A stretch of DNA of 64,000 nucleotides, taken from Bacteroides luti (GTDB taxonomy: Bacteria; Bacteroidota; Bacteroidia; Bacteroidales; Bacteroidaceae). The notes beneath the pieces are model-generated. The model ran no database searches. It was not told where the DNA came from and saw nothing but the letters and a program-made list of their open reading frames with translations. The stretch covers positions 310,001 to 374,000 of the forward strand of contig NZ_FQTV01000002.1 in the NCBI RefSeq assembly GCF_900128905.1. Direction: 5' to 3'. Shown one piece after another: positions 26,650-34,436 of this stretch (within the stretch, counting starts at the first letter, position 1; every line of letters begins with the position of its first letter). The position numbers and the translations under genes were made by a program.

Positions 26650-27102
26650 ATGGAAAAAGAAAGATCTGTAGAAGCTGTAGAAACTTTTAATAAAAAGTTT
26701 AACTGTGCGCAGTCAGTTTTATCAGTATTCTCTACAGAACTGAATATTAGCAAAAGTGATTGTTTTAGAATTGCAACCCCTTTTGGATCGGGAGTTGCTT
26801 TTCGCCAGGAGATGTGTGGAGCTGTAACCGGAGCATTGATGGCTATTGGTTTGAAGTATGGTATGGATGAAAATGATAGCACTGAGCAAAAATCATATAC
26901 TTATGACTTGACCACCCATTTTATTTCAGAGTTTAGGAAAAAGCATGGTTCTATTTGTTGCAAGGATTTGCTTGATGGAATTGATATGAGTACTCCTGAA
27001 GGATATGCCAAAGTTCGTGAACTGAATATTTTCAGAACACATTGTGCTGAATACGTTCGTAGTGCAGTATTAATTGGTGAGAAAATATTGCTTCGTAAAT
27101 AA
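26650..27102 (+). CDS. C_GCAxxG_C_C-type redox family protein
   Basis: A 150-residue protein matching the C_GCAxxG_C_C family by its cysteine pattern: NCAQSVL near residue 19, then MCGAVTGALMAIGLKYG, CCKDLLDG and a final HCAEYV. The family is thought to bind a redox centre, but no reaction is established. It is monocistronic, after the GH39 terminator. The N-terminal MEKERSVEAVETF and the length are typical of the family. Confidence 0.85.
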   Translation: MEKERSVEAVETFNKKFNCAQSVLSVFSTELNISKSDCFRIATPFGSGVAFRQEMCGAVTGALMAIGLKYGMDENDSTEQKSYTYDLTTHFISEFRKKHGSICCKDLLDGIDMSTPEGYAKVRELNIFRTHCAEYVRSAVLIGEKILLRK

Positions 27103-27147
27103 AACCTCTAAATGGAGTGATGCTATAAAAAGCTAGTTAATGGTATT

Positions 27148-27684
27148 ATGGAAAGAATAACCGATTTTGAGATGAAACTATCTTCTACACTATCACGGAA
27201 TTTTGTAGATGCTATTGTTGAATCCGTTCTATTTTATCCGGAAGATTTTGAGCCTCTTTACAGCCTGGTTACAAACAAAGAAACAAAGCTATCCTGGCGG
27301 GCGGCATGGGCTTGCGAAAAGCTTAGCGAATTAACTCCGGAATGGTTTATTCCTAAATACGATGAGATAGTTTGCCTTACTCTCTCCATGAAACATAGCG
27401 GAACCAAACGACTGCTGCTTTCAATTCTGTATAATCTTCCTGTACCTGCTGAGTTCCCCGTAGAACTTTATAATTTCTGTCTGGAGAAAATGCTTTCGCC
27501 GGATGAAGCAATAGCAATTCAGGCCCTTTGTATAAAGCTGGCATACAAAATAGCCCTTAAAGAGCCGGAACTGCTCAGTGAAATTAGACTCTATCTGGAA
27601 AATGCCGAAACGGAATATTTTTCTACCGGAGTAAAAAACTGTATTCGGAATGTGCTTAAGAAAATAAACTCTTCCCAACGGTAA
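27148..27684 (+). CDS. Helical-repeat protein of unknown function
   Basis: A 178-residue, apparently all-helical protein without signal peptide or membrane segment. Paired amphipathic helices (SWRAAWACEKLSEL, TKRLLLSILYNLP, AIAIQALCIKLAYKIAL) suggest a HEAT-like solenoid. I recognise no catalytic motif and cannot name a function. It begins 45 bp after the preceding redox-family gene and may be co-transcribed with it. Confidence 0.7.
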   Translation: MERITDFEMKLSSTLSRNFVDAIVESVLFYPEDFEPLYSLVTNKETKLSWRAAWACEKLSELTPEWFIPKYDEIVCLTLSMKHSGTKRLLLSILYNLPVPAEFPVELYNFCLEKMLSPDEAIAIQALCIKLAYKIALKEPELLSEIRLYLENAETEYFSTGVKNCIRNVLKKINSSQR

Positions 27685-27704
27685 AGGTCGTATTAAAAAA
27701 ACAG

Positions 27705-27712
27705 TAACTTTG
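27705..27712 (+). promoter_or_regulatory. Possible -7 element (TAACTTTG) before the DUF2721 gene
   Basis: An exact TAnnTTTG match 82 bp before the ATG at 27794. No -33 element is evident. Confidence 0.4.
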
Positions 27713-27793
27713 AAGTATCAAACTATCATCATAAAAGATGAATTAAGATAGTGTTGTTATATCGAACTCGCGTAACTTAATAACAGAATAATT

Positions 27794-28183
27794 ATGGAAA
27801 TAGATTTAACCACTCCGGCTTTATTGTTCTCGGCTATATCATTGATAATGCTGGCGTATACTAACCGATTTTTATCGTATGCCCAACTGGTGCGTACTTT
27901 AAAAGAGCAATATGTAGCAAATCCCTCCTCGGTAAAGGCAGCACAGATTGCTAACCTGAAGAAGAGACTTTACCTGACGCGTGCCATGCAGTTTACGGGC
28001 ATCAGTAGCTTGCTGCTTTGCGTTATTAGTATGTTCTTTGTATATATCGAATTACAACTTGTATCAGTCTACATCTTCGGTCTGGCACTGTTGCTGCTGA
28101 TTATTTCGCTCACTATATCTATATATGAGATTTACATCTCTGTCAAAGCATTAGAATTACATTTGAACGATATGGGAGAATAA
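27794..28183 (+). CDS. DUF2721 membrane protein
   Basis: A 129-residue protein with three predicted membrane segments (about residues 8-25, 72-90 and 93-112) and a basic cytoplasmic stretch (AAQIANLKKRLYLTRAMQF) between the first two. Layout and sequence match DUF2721. The function is unknown. It is the last clearly chromosomal gene before the accessory island. Confidence 0.8.
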   Translation: MEIDLTTPALLFSAISLIMLAYTNRFLSYAQLVRTLKEQYVANPSSVKAAQIANLKKRLYLTRAMQFTGISSLLLCVISMFFVYIELQLVSVYIFGLALLLLIISLTISIYEIYISVKALELHLNDMGE

Positions 28184-28230
28184 ATTTCCCAATATCTATC
28201 TAATAAATAACCAATGCATTTATAAAAACT

Positions 28231-28364
28231 CTCTCTCATAAAAATTAAAAATGCAAAATTGATCTAGCAATCTAGCACTTACCACTTAACTTGTTATAAA
28301 TAAGCAGAATAGAGGTGCTAGATCAATTAAATTTGATCTAGCAGTGATCTAGCGATCTAGCACC
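28231..28364. repeat. Left terminal inverted repeat of the VapE element
   Basis: It matches the reverse complement of 31127-31260, including two long identical blocks around GATCTAGCAATCTAGCAC and GATCAATTAAATTTGATC. It contains several CTAGC-type heptamers and a perfect 10-bp palindrome arm pair, GCTAGATCAA and TTGATCTAGC (28316-28325 and 28332-28341). Confidence 0.8.
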
Positions 28365-28441
28365 TGCTCTTATGGTTGCTCTTATAATCTTCTTTTATTA
28401 CAAAATAACTCATTGAAAGCTTGTATATACCCTTCTGAATA

Positions 28442-28473
28442 TTTGGATTTAACATAATTATTTGTTATATTTG
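28442..28473 (+). promoter_or_regulatory. Promoter of the HU-VapE unit
   Basis: TTTG at 28442-28445 and TATATTTG at 28466-28473 match both Bacteroides promoter elements with a 20-bp spacer. Transcription would start near 28480, so the palindrome array at 28493-28584 would lie in the 5' leader of the mRNA. Confidence 0.65.
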
Positions 28474-28492
28474 TAGAAATAAAAATAACTCT

Positions 28493-28584
28493 CCATCCGG
28501 GTGTATATCGCCTGTACACCCGGGTGGAGTTTGTTTTTACACCCGGGTGTAAGAGGCGGATACACCCGGGTGTGCGAAAAATAA
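28493..28584. repeat. Four 23-bp units, each opening with an ACACCCGGGTGT-type palindrome
   Basis: Units start at 28493, 28516, 28539 and 28562, exactly 23 bp apart. The third and fourth cores are the perfect 12-bp palindrome ACACCCGGGTGT. The second has one change and the first (CCATCCGGGTGT) two. The 11-bp spacers differ. In DNA this is a cluster of protein sites; in RNA neighbouring units can pair as 11-12-bp stems, A with B and C with D, or B with C. Confidence 0.85.
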
Positions 28585-28614
28585 CCTGATTATAAATTAA
28601 TTAAACAAATAAGT

Positions 28615-29013
28615 ATGTCTTTATATGTTGTTCGTCAAAAAGTAGATAAGAGTAAAGAAGAAGAGAAAGTACGCTATCATGGCGTTCCGGTTAGTTCCGG
28701 GCAAATAAGTATAGATGAGCTGGCAAAGGATATCAGCGGGCGTTGTTCGCTCCATGAATCGGATGTGCATGCAGCAGTTATAGCATTGGGAGATGTGATG
28801 CAAACATACCTGATGAAAGGAAATACGGTTCATCTGAAAAATATCGGCATGTTTTCCATATCAGCAGGTAGCGAAGGTTTTGAAACGCCCGATGAGTGTA
28901 CACCGTCAAAAGTAACGGCGCAGCGTGTTTGCTTCAAAGCAGACAAAGAAATGCGCAGTATATTGCCCGAGATAAAGTATCAGCGCACTTACAGAGAAAC
29001 GACAAAGAAGTAA
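28615..29013 (+). CDS. HU/IHF-like DNA-binding protein
   Basis: A 132-residue protein of the long HU-like type common in Bacteroidetes accessory DNA. The HU-like core spans about residues 30-110 (LAKDISGRCSLHESDVHAAVIALGDV, then TVHLKNIGMFSISAG at the arm). An N-terminal extension of about 25 residues and a basic C-terminus (YQRTYRETTKK) flank it. It probably bends or compacts DNA and is encoded 21 bp before the VapE gene. A role in handling the element's ends is possible. Confidence 0.82.
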   Translation: MSLYVVRQKVDKSKEEEKVRYHGVPVSSGQISIDELAKDISGRCSLHESDVHAAVIALGDVMQTYLMKGNTVHLKNIGMFSISAGSEGFETPDECTPSKVTAQRVCFKADKEMRSILPEIKYQRTYRETTKK

Positions 29014-29034
29014 TTAATAACCCTAACTAACTTT

Positions 29035-31116
29035 ATGAAAATAACGCAATACCGTAACGACGGTAAAACACAAACACAACGTATCCTTGAATTTGAAACT
29101 GCTGTAGACGCGATGAGAACCGAAGTGAGCAGCAGACCGGTATCTAATCTAAGAAATGTACTTCAGTACGCAATGGCTGGCCAAAATTTTCCGGAGGTGA
29201 AGAAACTTCCCCGACTGGTCTTTGGAGGAGTCTTCCGTAAGGATGGCAGTCAGCAGATTTTGTCATCCTACAATGGTTGCGTAACCATAGAGGTAAATAA
29301 CTTGGCTAACGCGAATGAGGCAGCACAAATACGCGAAAGAGCATCTCAATTGCCGCAAACCTTACTTGCTTTTATCGGCTCTAGCGATAAGAGTGTAAAG
29401 ATCGTAGTTCCTTTTACATTGCCGGACAGTACATTGCCTCAGAACCGCAAACAGGCCGAGATGTTTCATGCACAGGCTTATCGCGAGGCGGTAAAATGGT
29501 ATCAACCTCAGCTGAAACGCGAAATAGAACTAAAAGAACCGGTGCTGGAACATGGATGTCGCATGAGCTTTGATCCTTCATTGTATAATAATCCGGATGC
29601 CGTGCCTATCCGTATAGAGCAACCGGTAAGTATGCCTGCTGAACCAACGTTTGACGAGGAACGGCAGCAAATGAGTGATCCTTTGCAACGCCTGTTGCCA
29701 GGATACGAACGGAGTCACATTATCTCTACGCTGTTTAGTACCTCTATGTGGGATGCATTGAACACCGTGGGCAAGGTGGAATGGGAGAGTGGTGAGGTAC
29801 TTCCGTTTCTTATTAAATTGGCGGAAAACTGTTACCGTTCGGGTATTCCGGAAGAAGATGCGATAAAGTGGACATTGATGTATTATAACCTGAATAAGTA
29901 CGAACTGGAGGTGCGGACAAACTTCCGTAACATTTATACCATCTCAAATAAGTTTGGCGGTAAGCCTTGCATCTCTTCCTCCATGACCTTGGTGGCACAG
30001 ATGGAGGAGTTTATGAAACGCCGATATCAGCTAAGGCGAAATACGATAAAAGGCATGGTGGAATACAGGGAACTGAAATCTTTCTACTTTGATTTCCGTC
30101 CTGTCAATAAACAGGCGCTCAACACGATCTGTCTCGATGCATTGGCAGAAGGACTTCCGTCATGGGATGTTGACATCAAGCGTTATGTGGAATCAAACCG
30201 TGTGCCCTCTTATGATCCTATTGAAGATTATCTTCTCAATGTGGGAAAATGGGACGGAAAAGATCGCATTCGTGAACTGGCCGACCGTGTGCCGTGTGAT
30301 AACCCTCGATGGAGAGACCTGTTCTACATTTGGTTTCTCTCAATGGTGGCTCATTGGCAACAACTTGACCGCAACCATGCTAACAGCACATTGCCGTTGC
30401 TGGTGGGCGATCAAGGTTCCGGAAAATCCACTTATTGCATGAACCTTTTGCCACCCGAACTGCGAGAATATTACACAGATGGCTTAGACTTCAGTAAGCG
30501 TGGAGATGTTCAGCTAGCATTAACCCGCTTCGCACTGATAAACATGGACGAGTACGATTCCATCAGTCCTTCTTATCAGGGATTTGTGAAGCATATTCTG
30601 CAAAAAGCAGTCGTTCAGGCCCGTTTGCCCCACGCCAGTGTAACCCAACAGATGCGCAGGTATGCTACATTTATAGCCACAAGCAATAGCTTCGACTTGC
30701 TGAACGACCCAACCGGAAGCCGTCGTTACATCTGTATAGCTATATTGGGAGTGGTTGATTATAAATCGCCCATTGACTACAAACAACTCTACGCCCAAGC
30801 CGTTGAGGCTCTTCGCAATGATGAACGCTACTGGTTTACTCACGAAGAAGAGGCGTATATCACCAAAAGCAATCGCCGCTTTCAGCAAGTGATGCCCGAA
30901 GAAGAAGTTGCCGATATCTATTTCCGTTCTCCGGTAGGCGATGAACCAGCCGAGGAGCTGACTTGCGGAGAGATGCTGAAACGCATGCAGCAACGAGATC
31001 CCGGATTTAAATATACTAACACCGCTGCTAAGGTTTTTGGACGAACACTGAAGAATAAATTCGACAATCGCCTTGCACACCGTGGAGTGGTGTACCAGGT
31101 AGTAGAGATTAAATAA
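29035..31116 (+). CDS. BT4734-N / VapE-type P-loop protein
   Basis: A 693-residue protein. The N-terminal part (about 1-200) resembles the BT4734-like domain found before VapE in Bacteroides proteins. The C-terminal VapE domain (about 395-640) contains the Walker A motif GDQGSGKST near residue 458 and Walker B LINMDEYD near 501, and an LPHASVTQQMRRYATFIATSN segment. VapE proteins are primase-associated superfamily 3-like helicases of phages and satellites, so a replication function is the best guess. The same C-terminus recurs as a fragment at 33650-33899. The stop lies 10 bp before the right inverted repeat. Confidence 0.87.
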   Translation: MKITQYRNDGKTQTQRILEFETAVDAMRTEVSSRPVSNLRNVLQYAMAGQNFPEVKKLPRLVFGGVFRKDGSQQILSSYNGCVTIEVNNLANANEAAQIRERASQLPQTLLAFIGSSDKSVKIVVPFTLPDSTLPQNRKQAEMFHAQAYREAVKWYQPQLKREIELKEPVLEHGCRMSFDPSLYNNPDAVPIRIEQPVSMPAEPTFDEERQQMSDPLQRLLPGYERSHIISTLFSTSMWDALNTVGKVEWESGEVLPFLIKLAENCYRSGIPEEDAIKWTLMYYNLNKYELEVRTNFRNIYTISNKFGGKPCISSSMTLVAQMEEFMKRRYQLRRNTIKGMVEYRELKSFYFDFRPVNKQALNTICLDALAEGLPSWDVDIKRYVESNRVPSYDPIEDYLLNVGKWDGKDRIRELADRVPCDNPRWRDLFYIWFLSMVAHWQQLDRNHANSTLPLLVGDQGSGKSTYCMNLLPPELREYYTDGLDFSKRGDVQLALTRFALINMDEYDSISPSYQGFVKHILQKAVVQARLPHASVTQQMRRYATFIATSNSFDLLNDPTGSRRYICIAILGVVDYKSPIDYKQLYAQAVEALRNDERYWFTHEEEAYITKSNRRFQQVMPEEEVADIYFRSPVGDEPAEELTCGEMLKRMQQRDPGFKYTNTAAKVFGRTLKNKFDNRLAHRGVVYQVVEIK

Positions 31117-31126
31117 GCAAACCAAA

Positions 31127-31260
31127 GCGCTAGATTGCTAGATCACCGCTAGATCAAATTTAATTGATCTAGCGGTGTTATTTTGTTTATTTATAGTGAG
31201 TTATGTGGGTGGTGCTAGATTGCTAGATCAATTTTGGGATTTTAAATTTTTGTGAGAGAA
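31127..31260. repeat. Right terminal inverted repeat of the VapE element
   Basis: The reverse complement of the left end with roughly four in five bases identical by eye. It contains the hairpin CCGCTAGATCAA...TTGATCTAGCGG (31147-31174 region) and repeated GCTAGATTGCTAGATC heptad pairs at both sides. The hairpin could double as a transcription terminator for vapE, but it also occurs, inverted, upstream of the genes. Confidence 0.8.
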
Positions 31261-31264
31261 TTAG

Positions 31265-31345
31265 CTTATGTTTTGGAACGAAGTTAGGCTGCTATGCTTA
31301 TGCTTTGGAACAAAAAAATATGATTTAACCTTATGTTTTAGTACA
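31265..31345. repeat. Three imperfect direct repeats of CTTATGTTTTGGAAC
   Basis: Copies start at 31265, 31297 and 31330 (CTTATGTTTTGGAAC, CTTATGCTTTGGAAC, CTTATGTTTTAGTAC), 32-33 bp apart, directly outside the element's right end. The remaining 31346-31539 holds no gene I can see. Confidence 0.55.
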
Positions 31346-31539
31346 AATTAAGTATAATAGTTACTTAATACTCTCTAAAATAATGTGTCATAAATTTAAT
31401 AATAACACAAGCTTATATTTTGTGGTGAAAAAACAAAGTAAATCAAAAGGGCTGAATGTGCAAAAACTCAGCTCTATTCTTGCGCCATAACAATTAAATT
31501 TACTGGGCGTTAATAATATAAAAATCTAGGATAGATTTT

Positions 31540-33141
31540 TTATTCGGGCAAAACTATTTTCGCTTTTACACCGACTTGATTAAGAAGATACAACAAACCA
31601 CCACCATCAATTAATTCTATTGGTTTATCTTTAGAAAATTCAAAAGTATCTGGTCCATAAGAACTTGTTGTGACAAGAATTCCTTTACTTGCACCTTCAT
31701 TAATCATTGTACCATACAAATCTCTAGCCGCAGAAACGCCAACAGTATTTTTATATCTTTTAGCTTGAATTACTATTTTACCACCAAGTATTGGCCTGGA
31801 ATCAAATGCTATAGCATCAACGCCTCCATCTTTTGAAGACCTTGTTTGTTTTGTATCAAGTCCCATTCTTGAGAATAGATTACTAACTAAATTTTCAAAT
31901 TCAAACGGGTTTAAATCCATAAGATTTGGACGACTATCTAATGTTGAAACAACATCCTCTTCTATCACAAATCTTTTATCAACCATAGCAAATTCTCGTA
32001 TAGGTTTAACCGCGATTAATTCTCTGGGATTTGATGAAACAATTGCTGATAATCCCCGAATGCAGCTAATAGGGTCTATTTTGTCTAAACATATTGTCTC
32101 AAATTTTGACTTTGAGGTTGAGACGCTAATTATTGTGGGTTTAACATTATTCCCATTGCTTAAATCTCTTGCTATTATATAACCATTAAAACAAATAGAA
32201 GTGACTGCATTTGCTTGATCTGATTTTATTACTTCGTAAATTGTTCTCAAAGAAATACTTGATATCAATGCTTTGTAACAAATATCAATCTCTGTACTTT
32301 TTCTTTGTTTTTCAATTATAAAATCATTACTTTTTACATATTTATATTCACCAATCATTGGGATTATATCAAAATTGGGTAATTGAAATTCAACTAATAT
32401 TTCTTTAGAATCAGGAGAATATGCTATCCTGAAATTTCTCTCCCATTCGATAAAGTACTCAGAATGTTCTAAAACCATACTTACATATGAAACGACTTCA
32501 TTTGGATTTAAAGCAAAATATAAAGCTTTAGCTTCGTCGACATCAATACATTGTTTGCTATATTCTATCTCATATTGAACTTTTCTTTCTTCATAGTCCT
32601 TTGTGTATTTTATAATATTGGCTTCATTATTTTCAGTTTCATATTGCCAATCTTTTAAGTCTTGTTGAAATGTTTTTTTTGCATTTTCGACTTTAATGAG
32701 CCATTTTTCTTTAATTGAAGGAAATAATTTCCCCCAGAAAGGTTGTTTCCCAACATCTAATATGTATTTATCTTCTTTCGGTTTTTGAGGAACGCTTTCT
32801 AGGTTCTTTGGAAGTTTGAAATGAGGGAACTCATATTTGGGCTTTAATGTCTCAAAATTGATACTATGATTTTGTTTAAGAGTTTCAGGTAAAATCCCAC
32901 ACAATAAATATGTAAATAAATCATTAGAATCTTTTGTTAATTCAATTGCTTTATAAGCTCTCTTATCAATATATTTTTGCTTAGCTTCTTTCTCTTGCAA
33001 TCTTTGAAGTTTTTCAAGACTTTTGAAATAACGTTGATTAGCAGCGAATCTTCTTTCTTCTTCACGTTTTGAATCTCTAGCAGCTTTGGCACTCGCCCTT
33101 ACAGCAGCAACTATAAATCTTTCAAGCCCACTTCTACCCAT
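31540..33141 (-). CDS. Mrr-like restriction endonuclease with long N-terminal region
   Basis: A 533-residue protein. Residues about 415-525 form an Mrr-type nuclease domain: FENLVSNLFSRMGLDTKQTR, then the metal-binding Asp in DGGVDAIA and the catalytic QAKRYKN, followed by GILVTTSSYGPDTFEF. The N-terminus is a basic coiled coil (about 15-65). The middle 300 residues I cannot assign; they might recognise DNA or a trigger. Mrr-type enzymes are type IV systems that cut modified foreign DNA. No methylase neighbours it, in keeping with type IV. It lies between two VapE element ends, a typical defence-cargo position. Confidence 0.82.
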   Translation of the reverse strand: MGRSGLERFIVAAVRASAKAARDSKREEERRFAANQRYFKSLEKLQRLQEKEAKQKYIDKRAYKAIELTKDSNDLFTYLLCGILPETLKQNHSINFETLKPKYEFPHFKLPKNLESVPQKPKEDKYILDVGKQPFWGKLFPSIKEKWLIKVENAKKTFQQDLKDWQYETENNEANIIKYTKDYEERKVQYEIEYSKQCIDVDEAKALYFALNPNEVVSYVSMVLEHSEYFIEWERNFRIAYSPDSKEILVEFQLPNFDIIPMIGEYKYVKSNDFIIEKQRKSTEIDICYKALISSISLRTIYEVIKSDQANAVTSICFNGYIIARDLSNGNNVKPTIISVSTSKSKFETICLDKIDPISCIRGLSAIVSSNPRELIAVKPIREFAMVDKRFVIEEDVVSTLDSRPNLMDLNPFEFENLVSNLFSRMGLDTKQTRSSKDGGVDAIAFDSRPILGGKIVIQAKRYKNTVGVSAARDLYGTMINEGASKGILVTTSSYGPDTFEFSKDKPIELIDGGGLLYLLNQVGVKAKIVLPE

Positions 33142-33479
33142 ATATTTTTTTATTGGTGTCTGGTTAAAACAATTTTCTAAGAATAGAGCTGCTTTCTAGT
33201 ATAGAATTCACCCTTTAGTTTTACTTTACTGATATCACACAATAAAAGTAAAATGTATTGGTAAATATACATATGTTTACTGGATAGCACTTTATTTAAA
33301 GTTATTAAATATAGTTAAATTGATCGATTTTAACGTGCCTGCATTCAAGTATATCATATTAATAAAATTATCAACATTAGTAAATTCTCTAGTCCTTCCT
33401 TGAGGTAAAGACAAGATTATTTTTTGTATGTTAGATATTTACGGAAACTTGACTTTAAAGGACTGATTGGTATATCTGC
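33142..33479. other. Gene-free AT-rich spacer
   Basis: No gene, promoter match or strong hairpin was found. GTAAATATACATATGTTTAC (about 33261) is an imperfect palindrome. The stretch presumably holds the nuclease promoter on the minus strand. Confidence 0.4.
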
Positions 33480-33656
33480 CTAGCTTTCTATCTTCCAATG
33501 AAGCAGATAGATAGCATTCTGCGGCGAACCGGCTTTAACTACAGTTCCCGAATTTGCAAAATAAATCTCATCAGCGTTTGCGATTGAATTAATCGATGAG
33601 CTATGATCACTTTTGTTGTGCTACTTGGTAACCGTTGTAGGATATCTTCAAGCAAT
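33480..33656 (-). pseudogene. 3'-end fragment of an ABC-transporter gene, frameshifted
   Basis: This stretch aligns along its length with the 3' end of the intact ABC gene at 45384-45564, in the same orientation, beginning at the stop codon (TAG here, TAA there). By eye there are some 15-20 differences in the last 140 bases. A one-base deletion in the H-loop region (VIIAHRL then frame loss) kills the frame. It stops at AAGCAAT, where the VapE fragment begins. It is a diverged paralogue or a copy from another strain, not an exact duplication. Confidence 0.85.
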
Positions 33657-33899
33657 CGCCGCTTTCAGCAAGTGATGCCGGAAGAGGAAGTTTTCGATAT
33701 CTATTTCCGTTCCCCTGTTGGCAATGAACCTGCCGAGGAACTGACTTGTGGAGAGTTACTGAAACGAATACAGCAGCGAGATCCCGGATTTAAATATACC
33801 AGCAACGTCGCAAAATTTTTTGGACGAACTCTAAAGAATAAATTCGTCAATCGCTTTGCACACCGTGGATTAGTGTACCGCGTAGTAGAGATTAAATAA
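33650..33899 (+). pseudogene. C-terminal fragment of a second VapE gene
   Basis: About 80 codons match the C-terminus of the complete VapE protein (RRFQQVMPEEEV, then RSPVGNEPAEELTCGELLKR and FGRTLKNKF), with scattered substitutions such as VADIYF to VFDIYF. The 5' part is missing: the sequence switches from ABC-gene DNA at the shared heptamer AAGCAAT (33650-33656). An ORF runs through the junction, but its first 18 codons are ABC antisense sequence, so it is a scar and not a gene. Confidence 0.88.
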
Positions 33900-33906
33900 G
33901 CGAACC

Positions 33907-34022
33907 AAGTGCTAGACTGCTAGATTACCGCTAGACTTCTTTTTGGAAGTCTAGCGGTAATATTTTGTTTATTTATAGGTAGTTATGTAGGTGGTGCTAG
34001 ACTGCTAGATTGATTTTGTGTT
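33907..34022. repeat. Right end of the second VapE copy, diverged hairpin
   Basis: It aligns with 31127-31260 but GATC-containing motifs are replaced. The hairpin stem GCTAGATCAA/TTGATCTAGC has become GCTAGACTTC/GAAGTCTAGC (33929-33938 and 33946-33955), with both arms changed so that pairing is kept. The flanking direct motifs read GCTAGACTGCTAGATT at both sides. The interior TATTTTGTTTATTTATAG is unchanged. Confidence 0.8.
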
Positions 34023-34165
34023 TTTTGATACTAGCGCTATTGTTTTTAAAGTAGTTGAATATTTTGTAATATTGGATTTGTTTAAGATTAATAAGATATG
34101 GTGTATTAAAAGTTTGTTTTTTGTTACATAATAGTTTTTTTTATGTAAGTTTGTATACCAAAATA

Positions 34166-34196
34166 AAAGCCACCCTTTTTGAGTGGCTTTATTTTG
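34166..34196 (+). terminator. Probable intrinsic terminator
   Basis: AAAGCCAC (34166-34173) and GTGGCTTT (34183-34190) form a perfect 8-bp stem with a T-rich loop, followed by ATTTTG. Its parent transcript is unclear; it insulates the LRR-TIR gene from the left. Confidence 0.6.
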
Positions 34197-34201
34197 ATGT
34201 A

Positions 34202-34250
34202 AGGCATCTTTTTACTATATTGTATATACAATAAGAAAGAACAGATGCCT
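34202..34250. repeat. 49-bp imperfect palindrome
   Basis: AGGCATCT (34202-34209) mirrors AGATGCCT (34243-34250) and the centre TATTGTATATACAATA (34218-34233) is a perfect 16-bp palindrome; the arms between are partly complementary. It lies about 190 bp before the LRR-TIR gene. It could be an operator, a recombination site or a terminator remnant. The rest of 34023-34436 shows no gene. Confidence 0.6.
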
Positions 34251-34436
34251 AAATTTTAGAGAGGTTGCCGTAGCTTAAGATTAGAACTTTCGGTTTTATT
34301 ATTCGGTTTGTTTTTCAACCCGTAATACCCCCGAAATTTCTTAATAAAGTTGGAATTTTTCCCCCTTTAAATCTTTTTATTTATACTCGCTACCCTCCAT
34401 AGTCCGAGTTTATGCAAAAGTAATAATAAATTAGAT

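Larger units (their letters stand above)
28231..31260 (+). mobile_element. VapE element: HU-like and VapE genes between about 130-bp inverted ends
   Basis: The two ends, 28231-28364 and 31127-31260, are imperfect inverted repeats of each other over their whole length. Between them are only two genes, an HU-like DNA-binding protein and a BT4734-N/VapE protein with a P-loop. No transposase, integrase or relaxase is present, so mobilisation would need a host or helper enzyme. A truncated second copy of the right end lies at 33650-34022. The boundaries are inferred from the repeat alignment; no target duplication was seen. Confidence 0.6.

Noticed and set aside
28493..28584. CRISPR-like array of four evenly spaced repeats
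   Set aside because: The repeats are only 12 bp palindromes with 11-bp spacers, far too short for CRISPR, and no cas gene is present.
30520..31125. 201-residue minus-strand frame opposite vapE
   Set aside because: It is antisense to the conserved VapE P-loop domain and shows no family motif.
31127..31260. Right end of the VapE element read only as a transcription terminator
   Set aside because: The hairpin might terminate vapE transcription, but the same structure is present in inverted form before the genes and is much longer than a terminator needs.
33603..33899. 98-residue open frame as a real gene
   Set aside because: It starts inside antisense ABC-gene sequence and continues into a VapE tail; it is a product of the deletion junction.
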